DNA from: Methanothrix sp.
GTDB taxonomy: Archaea > Halobacteriota > Methanosarcinia > Methanotrichales > Methanotrichaceae
Length of the DNA stretch: 32,823 bases
Direction: 5' to 3'
Assembly (NCBI GenBank): GCA_017994055.1
Contig: JAGOLL010000024.1
Location: 1 to 32,823, forward strand
Made by a program: the position numbers and the translations under genes. Of the stretch, positions 30,412-32,823 are shown in pieces. The notes beneath the pieces were generated by a model. It was not told the origin of the DNA and searched no databases. It saw only the letters and a list, made by a program, of their open reading frames with translations. Numbering within the stretch: position 1 is the first letter of the stretch; each line of letters starts with the position of its first letter.

Positions 30412-31830
30412 CTAAATTAGGCAGGGGAAGCTGCTGGAGTTGGTGCCCAGGACTAAAGATCTTATGCCATTTATGATCCATAAATGGCTATCGTTGGGTG
30501 CCGCCTGAACAATAGCCTCTAAGTAAGTAGAGCTGCAATCGGAGGAATCCGCCTGCCATTGCAGTTTCTTGTAGTTATCGATAAGCGTTTGATATGCTCC
30601 ATCATCGAAATCAAGATGATTTATGGAATTCCATTTCAGGAAGAGCCACTCATACCTGGTCTGGGTCAGATTAATTTTATTAATTTTGCTGCTTTCGAAA
30701 TGCACATTCTTTCTGAATTGCGCATCATGCAAATTGATCTTTTCGCTAAATGTAGCTCTACTGAAGTCTGCTGGACCCCTGAAGCCGCTATTGCTGAAAT
30801 CGGCATCGCATGCGAAATTCGAGCCGCAGAAATCAGCAAATCCCAGGAAATTGCTGGCTGTGAAGTCGGCTTGCTGGCCAAAAGATGTATTACAGAAGGT
30901 GGCATCAATCCCGAAATCGGATTCTTTGAAGTCTACGCCGGCGGGGAAATGGCAGTCTTTAAATTCGGCCAAATCACTGAACCTGGCTCCTGCGAAGAAA
31001 GCCGGGCCCATGAATTGAGCCTCATTAAAGCTGACATCCTCGGCAAACTGGGCAGAAATGAAATCGGCCGTGCTGTTGAAGACAGGTCCTAAAAACTGAA
31101 CTGCCCCGGCGAAATTTGCCTTCTCGAATGTGGTCTCCTTTTCAAATGTTGTCTTGTTGAATTGGGCAGCCTTGCTGAACAATGAGCCAATGAAGTTGGC
31201 TCTTCCTCTAAAATCCGTCTCGCCAAAGACGGCATCGGATACAAATTGACTGGAGGAGAATTGAACATCGGAATAGAATCTGGCCAGGCTGAAATCTGCA
31301 ATGTCGCCAAACTGAGTGCCAGAGAATGATGATGACCCATTGAAATAAGTCTGCAGGAAATTCGCTTTTGCACTGAACCTCGAATCGGCGAAGCTTGCCG
31401 TCTTCATGAACATAGAATGAGCAAATGCTGTGTCTTCTTCGAAGGTAGAGTTCTCGAAGGAGGCATTTTCTACAAAGAATGTATTTTCGAATATAACTGG
31501 CTTATGAAATACTGTATTCTTGAAGTCCACTCTGCCATATATAATGGAATTTCTGATCACAATCGACGAATTGGCCTGAATAGGACCATCGGATGCTGGC
31601 ATCTTCACTTCAAAGGGTATGCGCAGGATCTGCTTGGCGGTCAAGCCCAGCCGCTCTGAGGTCAAGTTGCCTTTGATAGCAACTTTATCGTATTCTACAG
31701 GCAAGCCAAGCCTGATCTTGACCATGATCTCATCGGCTGAGACTATCGATGAAGATTCGCCGAGAGCCGTCTTAGGTGCGGCAAAAAGCACAATCAGTGA
31801 AATGAGAATGATGGCTACCAGTGTCTTCAC
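30412..31830 (-). CDS. Exported pentapeptide-repeat protein
   Basis: A 472-residue protein with a signal peptide (hydrophobic 5-18, likely cleavage near ALG). About residues 95-385 form a long run of repeats with F at every fifth or eighth position (patterns such as ADFSLARF, ANFIGSLF, ADFCGSNF). These would form a right-handed quadrilateral helix outside the cell or in the pseudoperiplasm. A C-terminal domain (about 385-472) with WLFLKWNSINHLDFDD and two late Cys residues follows. The role is unknown, with scaffolding or surface binding as options. It is convergent with arsM and probably not part of the arsenic unit. Confidence 0.86.
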   Translation of the reverse strand: MKTLVAIILISLIVLFAAPKTALGESSSIVSADEIMVKIRLGLPVEYDKVAIKGNLTSERLGLTAKQILRIPFEVKMPASDGPIQANSSIVIRNSIIYGRVDFKNTVFHKPVIFENTFFVENASFENSTFEEDTAFAHSMFMKTASFADSRFSAKANFLQTYFNGSSSFSGTQFGDIADFSLARFYSDVQFSSSQFVSDAVFGETDFRGRANFIGSLFSKAAQFNKTTFEKETTFEKANFAGAVQFLGPVFNSTADFISAQFAEDVSFNEAQFMGPAFFAGARFSDLAEFKDCHFPAGVDFKESDFGIDATFCNTSFGQQADFTASNFLGFADFCGSNFACDADFSNSGFRGPADFSRATFSEKINLHDAQFRKNVHFESSKINKINLTQTRYEWLFLKWNSINHLDFDDGAYQTLIDNYKKLQWQADSSDCSSTYLEAIVQAAPNDSHLWIINGIRSLVLGTNSSSFPCLI

Positions 31831-32083
31831 GTGACTTTTCCTTCTAAATACAAGACGTTATACTCAAATTTATACTGTCTCACGCTCTATCAATGCGTGT
31901 ACCTGAGAGACTTTAATTTCGGTTGGATACACTCCATTTTGCTCCTTAGCAAGTCTCTTGCATTCGTAACTGTTTACCCACTCTGATTGGGGAGGTTTGC
32001 CTTTTAAGTATTTATGGTTTTGCCTTAATATCTATATAGACTCAATATAGTTTTAGCTTGAATTTTTCCCTGTGAATGAGTTT

Positions 32084-32383
32084 TTATCTATGGCCTTTCT
32101 TCCGAGTGCTAAAGTAAACTCCATATTCGTCCAATAGGGCCTCATCGTAAAGGTCTTCCACATCCTCGGGAATGAAATTTTGCTTTCTTAAATCGTTGAT
32201 CATTTCCATGCCGACAATTTCATCTGGAGTCTTTCCTTTGTCGAAGTATTCCTGGAATAGATCATTCAATCCTTTGATTTCCATAAAGCAATTGCCGACC
32301 TTTATCTGGCGAAATCCTATGGTCCATTCGTAGTAGCAGTCCTTTTTGCCGTTTTTCCTTCCTAAAACACTATCCATTGGCAT
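32084..32383 (-). CDS. Divergent paralogue of the CCC-motif protein
   Basis: A ~99-residue protein that aligns with the product of 27203: GRKNGKKDC, TIGFRQIKVG, GLNDLFQEYFDKGKTPDEIVGMEMINDLRKQNFIPEDVEDLYDEALLDEYGVYF. The CCC run is replaced by a single Cys, CYYEW. Its start is uncertain (ATG 32383 or 32377, or GTG 32392), as no ribosome site is clear. No neighbour suggests a function. Loss of the Cys run points to a role that does not need metal, or to decay. Confidence 0.68.
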   Translation of the reverse strand: MPMDSVLGRKNGKKDCYYEWTIGFRQIKVGNCFMEIKGLNDLFQEYFDKGKTPDEIVGMEMINDLRKQNFIPEDVEDLYDEALLDEYGVYFSTRKKGHR

Positions 32384-32554
32384 ATTTATCACGTTAAGCA
32401 GAATTTCTTGAACTTTAAAAGGGCTTCACTAATTTAGGACTTTTGAACTTGGGCGCATTCGTGTCTCGCCAAGGCGGAGAAGCACAGGATAGTCTTGATC
32501 CTGGCTACCATCTCTTTAAGCTCTTCAATAGTGGCTATCGTCATTCTTTCTTCT

Positions 32555-32806
32555 CTAACGGCAGCATCCGCCCTCGCAACATCCGCCCTTCTCTTCCGTC
32601 TTCTGCTTTGTTTTTATCTTTCCCTCTTCCGCAAGCTGCTTCTTCACTTTTGACCATATCTTTTCCCGTTTGTAGATCTCTCTTAAAGTCTCTTTGTCTC
32701 TTAGTGTCCTATAAGTATTAATAATGGATTGTGTTATAATCTCCTCCGAAGGGAATATTTTAGGGAGGGTATTATGGCAAGGAAGGCTAAGAATGAACCA
32801 TACCAT
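32555..32806 (-). CDS. Short reading frame with GGCC-GGCC tail, uncertain
   Basis: An 83-residue frame. Its C-terminal two thirds reads as a plausible protein: INTYRTLRDKETLREIYKREKIWSKVKKQLAEEGK, then KGGCCEGGCCR at the end. The N-terminal stretch is doubtful since it overlaps the divergent start of another gene at 32774. The true start is probably inside, perhaps a non-ATG codon after the GGAGGAG at about 32745. The double CC tail resembles other Cys-tailed proteins of this window. No family is recognised. Confidence 0.45.
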   Translation of the reverse strand: MVWFILSLPCHNTLPKIFPSEEIITQSIINTYRTLRDKETLREIYKREKIWSKVKKQLAEEGKIKTKQKTEEKGGCCEGGCCR

Positions 32807-32823
32807 CAGATGATGAAATCAAA
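32774..32823 (+). CDS. Start of an unidentified gene, cut by window edge
   Basis: A frame begins MARKAKNEPYHQMMKS at ATG 32774 and runs to the window end. A strong GGGAGGG ribosome site lies 6 bases upstream. The first residues are basic, as in small nucleic-acid binding proteins, but too few are visible to assign a family. Confidence 0.5.
   Translation, partial: MARKAKNEPYHQMMKS

Overview
The window looks like archaeal chromosome, most likely from a methanogen of the Methanothrix (Methanosaeta) type. This assignment is inference. It rests on AT-rich TATA boxes upstream of genes, frequent TTG/GTG starts, an [Fe-S] winged-helix regulator, polyferredoxin-type proteins and the style of the Cys-rich small proteins. 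No rRNA, tRNA, replication gene or CRISPR array was seen.

Region 1 (about 1-7072) is an accessory island. Eight small toxin-antitoxin (TA) modules or remnants alternate strictly with seven copies of one GC-rich palindromic repeat. The modules are MntA/HepT, HicB/HicA, a broken HicA/HicB, a DUF4258/YgiT-like pair, a second HicB/HicA, HicA/HicB, a TumE-like pair and an orphan HicB. The modules point in either direction, but every repeat copy lies in the same orientation. This cassette-like layout is the most unusual structure in the window. It ends with an IS630-family element (7072-8285) that landed in a TA at the centre of a palindrome covering the stop codon of the last hicB. A second, unrelated noncoding repeat follows (8344-8700).

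Region 2 (8822-13607) is ordinary chromosome. It holds a NapH-like membrane ferredoxin, divergent from a HI0933-type flavoprotein, a nitroreductase, a family-4 glycosyltransferase and a UPF0104-type membrane protein.

Region 3 (13751-16089, minus strand) is a compact operon: an ArsR repressor with a C-x-C metal site, a winged-helix regulator carrying a four-Cys Fe-S domain, then DsrE, DsrF and DsrH (TusD/C/B-like sulfur relay). A near-palindromic SmtB/ArsR-type operator lies in its promoter.

Region 4 (16368-19192) looks acquired: a GNAT acetyltransferase, an OLD-family ATPase/Toprim nuclease and a truncated DUF3795 gene.

Region 5 (19233-30367) is a large arsenic and thiol-redox island. One minus-strand operon encodes a small zinc-finger protein, ArsR, an exported tandem rhodanese lacking catalytic Cys, and the Acr3 arsenite exporter. 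Plus-strand genes follow for an exported thioredoxin-like protein, a redoxin-CcdA fusion, a ferredoxin and thioredoxin-type ArsC. A second minus-strand operon encodes a CCC-motif protein, ArsR and the ArsP permease. Facing it is a plus-strand operon with an AbrB-like regulator of the HgcAB-associated type, a Cys-tailed membrane protein, a CcdA-like protein and the ArsM arsenite methyltransferase. Together these cover arsenate reduction, arsenite export, arsenite methylation and probable methylarsenite export, with a membrane thiol-relay layer. Many of the proteins carry vicinal Cys pairs.

Region 6 (30412-32823) has an exported pentapeptide-repeat protein, a divergent paralogue of the CCC-motif protein, a doubtful short reading frame with a CC-rich tail, and the start of a plus-strand gene cut by the window edge.
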